In this document: in pieces, positions 1-9,905 of the stretch
Layout: each line of letters begins with the position of its first letter
Position numbering within the stretch: the stretch's first letter is position 1
Assembly (NCBI GenBank): GCA_000934385.1
Contig: KN880772.1
Span: 1 to 22,036, forward strand
Length of the DNA: 22,036 bases
DNA from: Cylindrobasidium torrendii FP15055 ss-10
Taxonomy: Eukaryota > Basidiomycota > Agaricomycetes > Agaricales > Physalacriaceae
Direction of reading: 5' to 3'
Position numbers and translations under genes: made by a program
Notes under the pieces: model-generated
Database searches by the model: none
Told to the model about the DNA's origin: nothing
The model's input: the letters and a program-made list of their open reading frames with translations, nothing else

Positions 1-471
1 GTATGTTTCGAGAAATCCAGACGATGAGAGTAAGAGAGCAACGTGACCATTTGATCCGCTAGGCGATCGCTTTCCTTACATGACGGCTTCACCGTTCCCC
101 GTCAACTACAACGTTCACCAAGTTCTCCGTAACCCAGGACAAAGGCGCGCCGAGTACTGTAAAGGGGAGGAAAGCTACGCGTCTGGGGTCGTGCAATGTC
201 TGTCGCCAGCGGAACAGTGCGTTGAATGGTCTAAGCTAGCTACTAGAGGCTGAGAATGAACGGCATTCGTAGTCAAATGTGCGTACAGCTCGCGTTGGTT
301 TGAACTCCGCGTATGAACCACCCATGCTCATGGCGATGCCGACCAGCGGGCTGGAGAGATTTGCTCGAACTACAGGCAACGTCGCGGCTCGCCTGTGTGA
401 TTACCGATGAAACCACCAAGGTGCGTTCACCGTTTGAACTTCCAGGACACGGCTGACTCAGTGTTAAGGTT
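1..471 (+). repeat. Left terminal inverted repeat (471 bp)
   Basis: This block is the exact reverse complement of 21566-22036. I compared all eight 60-base blocks by eye and found no mismatch; identity ends at base 472 (G here, A in the inverted right copy). The tip reads GTATGTTTCGAGAAATCC. It contains the 8-bp palindromes GCGATCGC (63-70) and GGCGCGCC (144-151). The ORFs that run through it differ in the two copies only because the inner flanks differ, and they look non-coding. Long TIRs mark the ends of a DNA transposon and should carry the transposase binding sites. Confidence 0.97.
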
Positions 472-901
472 GTTGAGCCTGTAGCTTGACGCATAGTGAA
501 TGTTACCCTGCTTGCTTGTCCTTTGTCCATGCCGCCATCACTCCAGCCTGTCGAACCCTTGATAACCCAGCAATCCTCGCCTGAACGATTCGTGGGAATC
601 CTGCTACCCATTCATCACCTTCCACAAGCAGCAACAATGACACGTTGAAGGTGGATATTCTGCTGCATTGCACGAGTCCCAGGTGCAGATAAACGCCTAC
701 CTGAGGACAAATCGAGCTCCAGGAGAAGTCGGCCGACCCAGCGCCATCCAAAGCACATTCAATTAAGCCAGATGCCTATAAGCTGTACTCGGCTGGTCCC
801 TCCTCCGCGGTCTCCCGTTCTCAATCCAGGACCTCGATGGCACTGTAAACTCGCCAACCGGCCAACCAGTCGCGCAGATATTCATTTAATGGTGCGCGTC
901 C
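472..901. other. Region inside left TIR, no clear gene
   Basis: No convincing gene was found. On the minus strand, reading onward from the hypothetical fragment at 902-1135, a stretch at about 790-890 encodes NEYLRDWLAGWRVYSAIEVL before a stop. It could be a further exon or relic of that fragment. The rest, next to the TIR, gave nothing recognisable. Confidence 0.4.
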
Positions 902-1135
902 TTACCTCTGTCTCCGCCGAAATTTAACGTCTAGCTTGCAGGTAGTTGGATGTATGCACTTCGCTGGGTGCGTGCTTTCGTCATGATAGCGACGCCAAAG
1001 GGTGCTGACAAGGACCAGCGTTTTCTCCATCATATCGAACTCGCGGATGATATATGCCTTCACCCGCAATGGCGGTATCCCCGGATCGCCTTGTTTGACC
1101 CACGTTAACCAGAAGTGGAAGTCACCCATACGCAC
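902..1135 (-). pseudogene. Unidentified protein fragment
   Basis: A 77-codon open frame includes PGIPPLRVKAYIIREFDMM and EKTLVLVSTLWRRYHDES, which look like real protein (mixed hydrophobic and charged, no low complexity). It ends at a TAA inside AGAGGTAAGG, a plausible splice donor, and the same frame resumes with NEYLRDWLAGWRVY at about 860. I do not recognise the family. It lies head to head with the permease relic and about 430 bp inside the left TIR. It may be a fragment of a host gene or part of a larger broken gene; the start is not established. Confidence 0.35.
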
Positions 1136-1189
1136 TGGTTAGTTTCTCATTTTTTGGGCCCGCAGAACATGTCTGACATGCCTCAAAGT

Positions 1190-1676
1190 ATGGCGCGCGC
1201 GTACACCAGCTTCATCCTCGGGCAGCCTAGTCTCGGGAGCACGGTCGCCTTCTCTGCTGCGACATCGATTGCGCCCATCGGACTGTATATCTCATATGGT
1301 ATGCTTTATGTTTTCACTGCTTCTTCGACAAGGTCTGACAGCGTATAGGCATTCCCGTGGCATCGAGAATATACAACCGTAGCAACTTCGTGCGGGGACC
1401 GTTCTATCTTGGGAGTTCTCGTATGTTATTGGCATACTCACAGTGCTTTAGATCATCTTCATGTCCATTGCCTTCATTCTCCCACAAGTAACGGTACACA
1501 TTTCTCCAGTCGTGACCGCCAGACTGAGAGCTGACTCTTCTATCACCAGCCCGTCGACTCCCAGACGCTTAACTACTTCATTGTAGCCTATTGTGCTCAT
1601 GTACTGCTTCGGCTTCTAGTACCTCAGTGCGCGTAAGTGGTTCACGGGACCTGCGAGGCTGAGAGCAAAGATGTGA
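1190..1676 (+). pseudogene. Amino acid permease relic (C-terminal part only)
   Basis: The plus strand encodes pieces that match the C-terminal end of fungal APC-type (GABA/choline) amino acid permeases: PSLGSTVAFSAATSIAPIGL then YISYG; after an intron (1299-1348), GIPVASRIYNRSNFVRGPF; then FMSIAFILPQV; after an intron (1494-1549), PVDSQTLNYFIVA; then YLSARKWFTGPAR. Only about the last 130 residues of a protein usually near 500 residues are present. A frameshift lies near 1587-1595, and TAG at 1617-1619 stands where the family has Trp (FGF-W-YLS). Sequence between about 1420 and 1450 also appears deleted. The protein would have been a multi-spanning plasma-membrane transporter; this copy cannot work. 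Confidence 0.8.
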
Positions 1677-2030
1677 ACGCGATGGAGGGCGAGACATGGG
1701 GCAGTCCGATAGCATGGAGCGCCTTGTTTGAACTAACGTATGATTTCTGTACACCACATAACATTAGATGCCGCATATATTGTCAGCTCCTATGGGAATA
1801 ATTGCGGATCCCGACCTACAGCCTGCAGCCTGGTGCACCTTGCACAGGTGGGTGCAAAAATTTGCCGCCCAAGATGACTATGAAGTAGCGGCTGTCTTTG
1901 TTCTGCTTTAAATGCCTGACGTGCACATGTACAATACAACAGATGAGTATATAAATACACCTTTTCTTTCCTATACTACCAGCTATCTCGCCCGGACCTT
2001 TGAATCCGGCCGCAGAGATACAATTCAAAG
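1677..2030. other. Intergenic region between two relics
   Basis: It lies between the end of the permease relic (plus) and the end of the regulator relic (minus), so both neighbours converge on it. It includes a TATATAAAT string (1948-1956) with no gene placed to use it, and a short imperfect inverted stretch near 1833-1855. I see no gene. Confidence 0.5.
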
Positions 2031-4231
2031 TCACCATGCCGCGGGCGCCATCGAAAAGTCCGCCGTCCACCCATCCGCGCCATGCAGCTCAATGAGAATG
2101 CCATCCAACCCATTCGTCGGTAGCCCAAGATTCATCATGTTTTGGTGCTGCAGCCACTCTGGCACCGACGCCAGCGGAATCACATCGTGCTTCTCGCGCT
2201 CATCTTCGAAGGCATAGCCCAGCTCTTTCATCGTGTACGCGCCATATTCCGCACCCATGGGATCCACCGTGATACGCTCGATGGACGTCGGACGCGCCGT
2301 GGGCGCAGGTACCCGAATCTCCTTGTGCAACGCAGGTGTCCGCCGTAGGTATGCCGAGAAAATGCGAAATGGAAGGGCATACCGCTCAGCAATATAGCTA
2401 AGCAAGTCCGCACGCCCCGTAACTTTGTCTGTCAGTCCACCTCCGGGAAGAGGTTGACCATCTTGAGAAGATGCACACCAGCAAAGGCAGTGATCATTAG
2501 GGTGTTGTGCACGGCGTAGCGCAATGCAGAGCGACAGTCACCGTTGAAGAAAACCTCAATGTATTCCAGATCGGCGTCCTTGGCTTGGAAGGCCACTTCA
2601 CGTTGTTGAAAGGACATGGTACTACAGTCAACGCCGCTGAGAGCGACGCAGACCAACCTAAGCTTGGTGAAGTGGAGCTCTCCGGCGAGAGAGTTTCGGA
2701 AAAGTGAATGTTGGTCGCGGATGAGATGATCGAATGCATCGAAGTCTTGGAACCGCTCGTCTAGTCCAGGCCTTCTGTCGCCTCTCGAATAAACGCTAGC
2801 GTGCTGTCGTTGATTCGACCTCTCAGTGGCTTGAGTGTCTCGTAGATATCAGCTGTGAAATGTTAAACCTGATGCCCATTTCCTACCAGAGAGCTTACCT
2901 TTCTGCGATATCAACTCGACCTAGGCGACGAGCCGCAAGTCGGTCGGGAATACCATCGAGTGGATGAGTAGAATCTGGGCATGTTGGACCAGGCTCTCGT
3001 CTCGCAGCACCGCCGGTCTCCACGAGCGCAGATTTATCAGATAGCTGAACCAATATACGCAGAGCCATATGCGCGCGGACGCGACAAGATCCCGCTCCTC
3101 CCCCTTTGACCGGGCCACCGTATTCTTTGCTAGTTTGTCGAGAGCATGGTGTAGTCCGAGGTCCAGTGCCATGTGAGCAGCGCGACCGCTTGGTAGCCAA
3201 GCCTGCGTGCTCTAGGCAGCGAAGAGAAGCATACCTGCTGATGGTGAGCCTAGATATTGTAATGGAGAAGGATGGGGTACCTTGAACGGCCTCCTTCCGG
3301 ACGATAGGGCCGAACAAGGACAAGCGAGCAATGCCTTAAGCCCCCGTTAGGCAAGTGTAGAATGTCTCCGTCGTCGGCCCACTCCCACTACGAATCTTGC
3401 TTGCAATAGCACGAATGGTATCGAACGTCCAGGGTGAGCGTTTGGACAGGCTTTCGTAGGTGTCGTAGGCATCAAACATGGGAATAAACAAGTGGCATCC
3501 GGCAAAAAACCTGGCGCGTATCAGAATGGAACCAATGCCTCCGAGTGTACGCACAAGTTGAAGAGCTCCCTGGCCTCGGATTCGGAAACGAGGTCCTCTT
3601 CGACAACGTGGGGGAAGGCGGGTTCAGGCAGAGGCTCTCTCGTGATTGGAGGCGGGCTAAGAGTCGAGATGGTATTGAGTCACAAATGTAGGGCACCTGC
3701 CAGATTCCTCTGCTCGCGAGACGGCGTTGGCAAGATCTCGGCCGCGACAGGCGCGTTCAGCGAGAAACTGGGTAGCGGGATGGTGGAGCCGTCTTGCGAT
3801 GTGATCTCATTTGGTATAAGGCCGTAGTGGCCGTATTTGCCGGGCTACAGGTTTGCTGGATTGAGCATGGAATGGGTACGATGGAGTGGGAACGCACTGG
3901 AGGCGCAAAGTCTGGTAGCGAAGAGAAGGTAGTGCTTTGGGAGCTTGAACTTGACCGTTGGCTGGTAGTGGCAGAAGTAGGTCTTGGCGGTGTCGCACGT
4001 CTCTGGAGGATGGCTAAGCTTCGATACAAGGAGGTGACCATCGACGACATGCTGCTTTGCATGGCCTGGAGACAGCTCGTCGCAGATGGAAGGATTTCGG
4101 GGACCATCACATACGACATATTGCTCTTCAAAGCGCGATATACGGCCAGGCCAAGCTGTACTTTCAGCTGAAAAACAGTTGTTGCTCCCTCTGGGTTCTT
4201 TCCCAGACTGGGTTGTTGTTTCAAGTGCCAA
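2031..4231 (-). pseudogene. Decayed Zn(II)2Cys6 regulator, PriB/Leu3-like
   Basis: Read on the minus strand, pieces follow the fungal-specific transcription factor domain in order: EEDLVSESEARELFNLCVHS (about 3620-3560), RSPWTFDTIRAIASKI, SLFGPIVRKEAVQ, intron 3280-3235, GMLLFAA, MALDLGLHHALDKL, ARIWLCVYWF, VLRDES, TDLRLV, intron 2898-2853, IYETLKPLRGRINDSTL, REVAFQAKDAD, LRYAVHNTL and a closing MAPAAW before TGA at 2031. Breaks: TAG at 3212-3214 where Trp is expected, TAG at 2921-2923, and 1-nt frameshifts near 2760 and 2434. TAA at 3336-3338 is either another stop or part of a 57-nt intron. The Zn cluster should lie at about 4000-4231 but only a doubtful CDGPRNPSIC trace remains, so the 5' limit is approximate. 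Family role: nuclear regulator of metabolic genes; this copy is dead. Confidence 0.82.
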
Positions 4232-5051
4232 ACTGGAAAGTTTTCTGGAATCCCAAAGTCAGGGGCGTTTCCGGCTGGCCCTGCTGCTTTTTGGGCTTTC
4301 CAGCCGGTGCTTAGTCACTCCGGACGTCCTTTGTTTTTTTTACGGGTCCCTAATCGAGCAGATTGCATTAAAATACATATTAATATCCCATGTGGCGCAT
4401 TTTCCTCATTCCTGGCGCGTTCGGGATGCGCGCGCGCCCATTGCGCTAGATATCGTTAAATGAACAATGAGGAAGATATTCGCAACACGAACGCACCTCA
4501 AATCCTGAATTTCTGGATGCATTTCCGCCACCCTCCCGCTCCCTCCCAGCTGGTTTCTCCTCCCCAGCATTTAAAACACCAAAGTGATAGGATAAAACTC
4601 ACGTATTCGAAAGCGAAAGGCGTCCGTAAATCCCGCCCTTCCCGCTCCTACCGCGCCTCCCGCGCCTCCCGCCCGAGCGCTCTGCAGTGTACACCTCCCA
4701 CCACGAAAGTGTGTCTGCGATATCCTTCTCGTTTGTTTGCGGGACCAACACAAGAAACGAAGCCAAAATACATTTTTCCCTATTTTACTGGCCCACACGC
4801 GACACACTTTGTCTTGTTCGTTAGCGCGCCGCCGTTACCGCCATTTCCGAGTAACGTCGTTCGACTCCGGGCGCCAAAATGCCGCCACGCTGCACGAAAC
4901 GACCGTCGCTCGGTACTTCTCAATTTCTCGATCCCCCAACAGACAAATACGGTCGGTAAATGAGTCGTAATCATTTTTGTGGGTGCAAGATGTATGTACA
5001 AGTCAAGTCGTGCTAGCGACGCTACAAGAAAAAACTACAGATATTGAGCTA
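4232..5051. other. Gene-free spacer between left relics and core
   Basis: I see no convincing gene. The 5' half is mixed; about 4526-4680 is a strand-biased C/T-rich tract (CCCTCCCGCTCCCTCC, CGCGCCTCCCGCGCCTCCCG), a pattern common in fungal promoters. The 167-codon open frame 4460-4963 is low complexity and does not look like protein. An ATG at 4879 in good context (CAAAATGCC) opens 26 codons before a GTAAATGAG donor-like site; with no matching downstream exon it is unsupported. This spacer separates the decayed left zone from the intact core. Confidence 0.45.
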
Positions 5052-6141
5052 CTAGGCACCAAACATGTCGCAGTCGTTGTAAGGGAAATCTTCGTCATCC
5101 ATATCCCAGCGAGGCAGCAGCGTACGTATCCCGCGGCGAATAGGGCTGACCTGCGCGTCGCGCAGAGGCACATCCTGAGTGTTGGTATCGACACTAAACA
5201 GCCGGCGGAAAGGTTTGCCGTTGCAAGGACGAGTGGGGGTATCGGGGATGTCCGAAAGCTCGGCGGGCGATGCTGGAATTGGCGACTTGGGGAGAAGCGG
5301 TCCTGGAGTGACCGACTCCTTCTTGATGCTTCGGGGCGCACGCGTCTTGTTGCGGGGATAGGGCGTAGCTCTGCTGCCGCGACGACCAGGAGGGACGACG
5401 AGCAAGACGGGGGAGCGTGGCTCGAGCTTGATGGGAGAGCACGACTCCTGCTTGATGGGAGTGCGCGGCTCGAGCTTTATGGGAGAGCACGACTCCTTCT
5501 TGATGGGAGTGCGCGACTCCTGCCTGCTAGGAGAACGCGATTCTTGCTTGATGGGGGGCGGCGCGGCGCCTGGGATGGCGACGACGATACGGTGTTGGGG
5601 ATTCACAATAGGGACAGGTCTGGGGCGGTCACGTCCGGCGGCGGCGGCGGCGGCGGCATTCCAGTGGCGGAACGCATCGACCTTGGACCTTGGGACGTAG
5701 AAACCACGGTCATCCCTCAGATGAAGGAGTCGCTTCATTCCCCACGTAATGAAGGGCCAGACATCTTTCTGTATCGACGTTAGATAGACGAAAAACAGAA
5801 GAAACGCATAGAAACGCACCTTGAACCGCTTTTTGGACAACGCGCGGCGCTCCTCGACTGACGACGCCTCCTCGACAGGGCACCTGATGTCCCAAGCTTC
5901 CCGACAATCTTGTTTGGCACGCTTGTATGCCTTTTTGTTGGCGTGCCCCTCCAACGCAAGGAAAACCTTCGCCCAGTGAAGGGAATACTCGACGATGGCA
6001 TTTCCGGTGGCATGCTGGCATGTACTTGTTAATGCAATGAGCAACGAAGATTCGGAAACTCACCACCATCGGCTTCTTCGGCGGCGCAAGCAGCATCTGC
6101 TTCGACGGGGTCTTGTCACGAGCTATCTTGAGCCTGACCAT
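5052..6141 (-). CDS. Unknown protein with tandem SUMO/phospho-type motifs
   Basis: Three exons, 6141-6064, 6014-5820 and 5768-5052, join in frame over introns of 49 and 51 nt into 329 aa. The first ~120 residues look globular and basic (HWAKVFLALEGHANKKAYKR; KDVWPFITWGMKRLLHL), and a GFYVPRSKVDAFRHW segment follows. Then come seven alanines and six tandem 8-residue units (5552-5409), five of the form I-K-x-E-x-x-S/T-P, with a further copy IKKESVTP at 5327-5304. The C-terminus is acidic and ends DMFGA. The I-K-x-E-x-x-S/T-P pattern is the consensus for phosphorylation-dependent sumoylation, which would suit a nuclear chromatin or transcription factor; no family is recognised. The start is uncertain: a likely upstream exon lies at about 6360-6281. 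It is divergent from the 6744 gene. Confidence 0.78.
5409..5552 (-). repeat. Six tandem 24-bp coding repeats
   Basis: Units are 5409-5432, 5433-5456, 5457-5480, 5481-5504, 5505-5528 and 5529-5552, with an isolated seventh copy at 5304-5327. On the minus strand they encode, in protein order, IKQESRSP, SRQESRTP, IKKESCSP, IKLEPRTP, IKQESCSP and IKLEPRSP. The units differ at the DNA level but keep Lys, Glu and Ser/Thr-Pro, which points to selection on the motif rather than a very recent duplication. The second unit has lost the Lys (SRQE). Confidence 0.93.
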
Positions 6142-6280
6142 ATCGTAGGGGAATTTTGGCGTGATGGGAAAACGAAAAAGAGGGCTGGTGTCCCCCAGGC
6201 AAGCGCTTGGACGTTCGTACTTACCAATCCTTAGGTGCGGTTCGAACGGGACGGAATATAAATGGAAGCACTCACGCTAC

Positions 6281-6360
6281 CATACTCGGTACACGTTCGG
6301 CATTTGAATGGCCCAAAAGTCGTAGCGGATGCCGTGCCTTTGCACGTATTCCTTCGACTC
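6281..6360 (-). other. Possible upstream exon of the 5052-6141 gene
   Basis: The minus strand reads EYVQRHGIRY then DFWAIQMPNVYRVW, which looks like conserved protein, and stops at GTATGGTAGCGTGAGTG, which holds two donor-like sites (GTAGCG, GTGAGT). Splicing from TATG to the G at 6135 would keep the frame into RVWLKIARDK and would replace the assumed ATG at 6141, but that intron would be about 150 nt, longer than the others here. A micro-exon is also possible. The join is unresolved. Confidence 0.35.
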
Positions 6361-6743
6361 AGAACACAGATGAGTATTTCATTCTCATTCCTAGCGTTGA
6401 AGCCATTTCCATGTGAAGGACGGCGCGCGTTGAATTCAGTACAAAGATGTTGTTGAGCACGACGCTCGGCGCAGCGAAAGGTTTCCGTCCGCCCTAAAGC
6501 CACAAGCACGTACCATCCGCGAGTTTGTGAGCAGCGTAGAATACAAAATGGCCGGCGCATCGTCTGCAAGTCGTGCAGACCGAATTCACCAATAGTTGGC
6601 TTGATCCAGCGTCGCGCAGTGTGCAATGTTTGTGCAAAAGAACAAGTCACTTGCAGCATGGCTGCCGGATTTGATTGCCGGATGATCACGCTCTTATAAC
6701 GCGTGCACTTGATCTCGACGTTTGACTTCCTCCCATCACCACC
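6361..6743. other. Divergent promoter interval
   Basis: It lies between the divergent genes at 5052-6141 (minus) and 6744-8126 (plus), so it should hold both promoters and perhaps more 5' exons of the minus-strand gene. Short minus-strand stretches (for example around 6600-6530) could be coding, but no consistent splice model was found. CTCTTATAACG at about 6690-6700 is a weak TATA-like string upstream of 6744. No other element is seen. Confidence 0.4.
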
Positions 6744-8126
6744 ATGGTCTTGCAACCGCCTCTCGCCGGTTTCGCCGCCTATCTTGGCACGACCACGGCA
6801 ACAACGTCTGTCGTTCAAAGCAACGGCATGGCAGGGGACAAGGCCTTGTTAGTCTACAGAAGTCCGCGCCTAGCCATACTAACCCCGCTCAGTTCCCCCC
6901 TTATTACGACCAGCCGCCTCCGACAGGCATTTCCTGTCGCACTGTACTTCAAGACGTTCGCCGAGGCCAGCACAATTTGCGGTGTCTGGGTCGATTTCTT
7001 GGAAGAAGCCCAGCCATTCCCGCAGCTGACGGTCCATGGAGCCACGACTGTCGTTGAGATCGCTGGGTCGCCGCAGAAATCGCCACTCCTCGTCAAGCTT
7101 GAGGAGTTGGGGTACGACCGCAAGTTTGATCAAGTCCTACAGAACTGCAAACCCATCTTCGCCCTACCTTACTCTCAATATCCCGGCCTCTATATTGACG
7201 AGTACGTTACACTCTCGTAGGCGTTACTGATACTCACAAGTGTTTACAGAGACGCTGCCCGACTCTCTGTCCAGGGCTGTGCCGCACGATTTCGCCGGTA
7301 CAACATCGTCACAAACTCGTTCGCCACTGCGTTCGAAGCGATTCTCCGCAACTCGTATGACGCCCACCGCACAAGGGACTGGCATCAGCAGATCGTCCAC
7401 TACAATTTCTGCTTGCCGGATGACGTCCTCGGAGGCAAACTCATCCCACTTCCTCCCACCCAGGCCCCCCTACCCCTACCAGGCCCGCTTGTGGACATAT
7501 CGCATGGCTGGGAAGAGCCGTACATTTCTTCCTCGCCCTTTGTCACCCCCGTTGCCACTCCCTCCCGCAGGACGGCGCACGAAATTGTCTCACCGCGTAC
7601 CCCAGGTCGTACGCCCGCGGTATCATCGCAAGGGCTGGCGTCTCGTCTGTTCGATGCCTCTAATCCCGCTCAGACAGCGCACCGCGTATCCCCTCAACCT
7701 TCCGATTCTCGCAGTACCTCGTCGACGCCCACGCGGACCACAAGCACATTCGTAGGCGCCGCCCACCGCCCCAGCACGCCGCTTGCTCGTGTCTCCCAGG
7801 CCCAGACACCATCTTCGTCGCCTTCCCGATCTCATGTCACGCAGCATCCCAAGCTCACTTCACTCCCCGAGCCTCTACGCCGTCTAATCGTCGCCTTCTT
7901 CCCAGACGACATACGCAATGCGACCCTCATTTTTGCGGAGGCACAGAGCTACGAGAACGCCAATTCCGCCTGCAGCCACGTTCTCACCGAACTTCCCGCC
8001 TGGATGTCAGTCAAGCAGTTCATGTTTGGCCTGTCGTACATTTTCGACAGTGGCAATCCCATCGACGAAGCTCAGGTCCATACGGCCGGCAACCGCAGTA
8101 GCCAGGATGAGTCGAGGGATGAGTAG
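6744..8126 (+). CDS. Unknown Ser/Thr/Pro-rich protein
   Basis: ATG 6744 is in strong context (CATCACCACCATGG). Exon 1 (6744-7201) and exon 2 (7250-8126) join in frame over a 48-nt GT-AG intron (7202-7249) into 444 aa. The N-terminal ~230 residues look folded (VALYFKTFAEASTICGVWVD; FCLPDDVLGGKLIPLP). Residues about 230-350 are Ser/Thr/Pro-rich with many S/T-P pairs and probably disordered. The last ~90 residues look folded again (LRRLIVAFFPDDIRNATLIF; SVKQFMFGLSYIFDSG). There is no signal peptide or membrane segment. I do not recognise the family. It converges on the AT-hook gene at 8535-9198. A second small intron around 6845-6890 cannot be excluded. It sits in the intact core and shows no breaks, so a role in the element is possible but unproved. 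Confidence 0.75.
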
Positions 8127-8534
8127 AGTGGACTGTGGACAGTATACTGTGTCTGAACGTCTTCGTTATCTTGAGCCGCTATAGTATTGTTTTGTTGTAT
8201 CTACATCGACGCTACTGTACGTGTTATCTGTGTACGTATATCCGTCAATATATCTTGTTCGCCCCGTCAACCACCCAAAAAGTTGCAGCACCTCTGTGCC
8301 GTGTACTCTACTTTTCGATCCCCAGACGTCTTTTCGGCCTTAATAACATGAAGTGCAACCGAGATCCATCTCAGATTCATATGACGCGTGTTCCGTACGT
8401 TTGGGTCCAGGCCAGATCCTCTTCGATCTGAGAAAGTCCTAAGGGGACCCCCTTTACACTGAAGCTAGAAATCTTGGAAAGTACGAAAATTCATGACGAC
8501 AAGAGTTTATGGGTATTACAGACCTACGAAAGTA
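8127..8534. other. Convergent 3' intergenic region
   Basis: It lies between the stops of the plus gene ending at 8126 and the minus gene ending at 8535, so it holds both 3' ends. It is T-rich in its first part. No gene, hairpin terminator or repeat was recognised. Confidence 0.5.
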
Positions 8535-9198
8535 CTACACTGTCGTTACTAACGGTAGAATCTCCTTCAGGGTGCCGGCGTCCCAGGCATCCAGGATGGT
8601 ATGTAAGTTATCAGCCCAGGCATGTACGCGCTCTGCCATCTGTGCCGCCTCTCGTACCCAGACGTCCTCCTTTGAGAAAAATATTCCAAATGTATCGTGG
8701 GTGATGTCCATAGCATGGAAGTATGGCTGGAGGCAGCGCAGCACACTCTGCAGAAATGATATGTGATCTTGAAGAACGGTGCCGCGACTACGAAGTAGAA
8801 CATCCGCTGTGTCTGCAAACCATCGAGACGGTGCGTCGTCGAATGCGTGATCAATGTGCAAGTACAGGTTTTTGAGTTGGCGGAAGAGTGTCCCTAGACG
8901 TGTGTCCGTAGGTAATGGGTAGTCAAAGCAAGTATCCTCGAACATCTTGTTGACCGTGCAGTCCACTCCCGACCACGATAGTGTGCGTGTCAACCTTCAA
9001 AGCCAATGTAAGTATATGGAAACATGCGTATACATTCACGCACCAATGAGCGTTCTCCGTAGAGCGCGCTCTCCTTCTCTCAGATCGCGCTGCCATATGT
9101 TCTGCTTCCCATGCTGCCTTTCGGAGGCGCGTAACCTCTCTGCCTTCCTTGACCGTAACATGTTTCCTTGGCCTCCCGACCTTCCGCGTGAATACCAT
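8535..9198 (-). CDS. Small AT-hook protein, family unknown
   Basis: Exon 1 (9198-9044) and exon 2 (8994-8535) join in frame over a 49-nt GT-AG intron into 204 aa. The N-terminus, MVFTRKVGRPRKHVTVKEG, carries the GRP core flanked by basic residues that defines an AT-hook, a minor-groove DNA-binding motif. A basic helical stretch follows (RLRKAAWEAEHMAARSERRR). From about residue 55 on the protein looks all-helical (LGTLFRQLKNLYLHIDHAF; ISFLQSVLRCLQPYFHAMDI; MAERVHAWADNLHTILDAWD) and would suit a dimerisation or partner-binding domain. No enzyme motif is seen. It is divergent from the HMG-box-like gene and convergent with the 6744 gene. It may help the transposase or pack the element's DNA; this is inference. 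The start is supported by a G at -3 and by the motif beginning straight after it. Confidence 0.72.
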
Positions 9199-9905
9199 CG
9201 ACGCCAGATGTTTGTGAAGTTCTTGGTGTATGGTGATGAGCGCTTAAGGGAGAGCCAGGGACCACAGATCGGTGGTCTTGATCGCATGCTAGGACCTTGA
9301 CGAGGCTACCCAGAACGGCGTAGAGCGATGTGGAAGCTCAGAACACCACCCAACGAGTCGCGAGGATGTCCTCTTTTAGATTCCACATAGTTTTGGTGCT
9401 GACATAAATGACAAGCTTTCGCAGCATATCCAGACCAAGCGCCCCATGTAATGGGTCAGTCCATGTCCGACGAAAAGTTGCACATATGAGAATCCGATTC
9501 ATCTATACGGTAAGTGTATGTAAAGTAGCGCTAGATATATAGGAAGCCTTGTATGTGCTCAAATAGCGAATCCAGGCAATGGCACAAGCTGTAGAATATT
9601 GCCAACATTTTTGGGCAATTATTCTTAATTAGCACCTGCTTGCCGGCCGGTAGGCAGCCGATTGATCCAGACGCGTTGGCTGAGCCTCCCTCTTTTGTTC
9701 ACCCACGCCCACTAGTTCTGCGGACGTCTGAACCATCTAACAGTAATACCTATGTCAGCAGCGTGAGTTCGCGCGGAATCAATTCTACTGTGCGGATGTT
9801 CACCTATCATTTCAGGGAAATCGTAAATCCGTCTATCGGGCCGCCAGAGTCTAGGCGCGTCCTTTTCATCTCCTTCCCTTACCCACTCATATCTCTTGCT
9901 TAGTG
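9199..9905. other. Divergent interval; possible first exons of the 9906 gene
   Basis: It separates the AT-hook gene (minus) from the HMG-box-like gene (plus) and should hold both promoters. Nothing recognisable was found in 9300-9630. From about 9640 the plus strand is open (PDALAEPPSFVHPRPLVL) up to a strong donor, GTGAGTTCG at about 9766, with acceptors at about 9816 (TTTCAG) and 9903 (GCTTAG). These may be 5' exons of the next gene, but no combination gave a clean frame into 9906. Confidence 0.4.

Noticed and set aside
273..611. Minus-strand 112-codon ORF reading through the left TIR, mirrored by a plus-strand 128-codon ORF at 21378-21764
   Set aside because: The shared part is only the repeated TIR sequence read twice; composition is unlike a protein and the two ORFs differ as soon as the TIR ends.
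1948..1956. TATATAAAT as a promoter
   Set aside because: No start codon with a credible gene follows on either strand; it lies between two converging relics.
4460..4963. 167-codon plus-strand ORF
   Set aside because: It crosses C/T-rich promoter-like DNA, has low-complexity Ser/Arg/Pro runs and no recognisable fold or splice context.
4977..5783. 268-codon plus-strand ORF with repeated LLLDGSARL units
   Set aside because: It is the antisense shadow of the tandem repeats in the minus-strand 5052-6141 gene, whose own frame is spliced and non-random.
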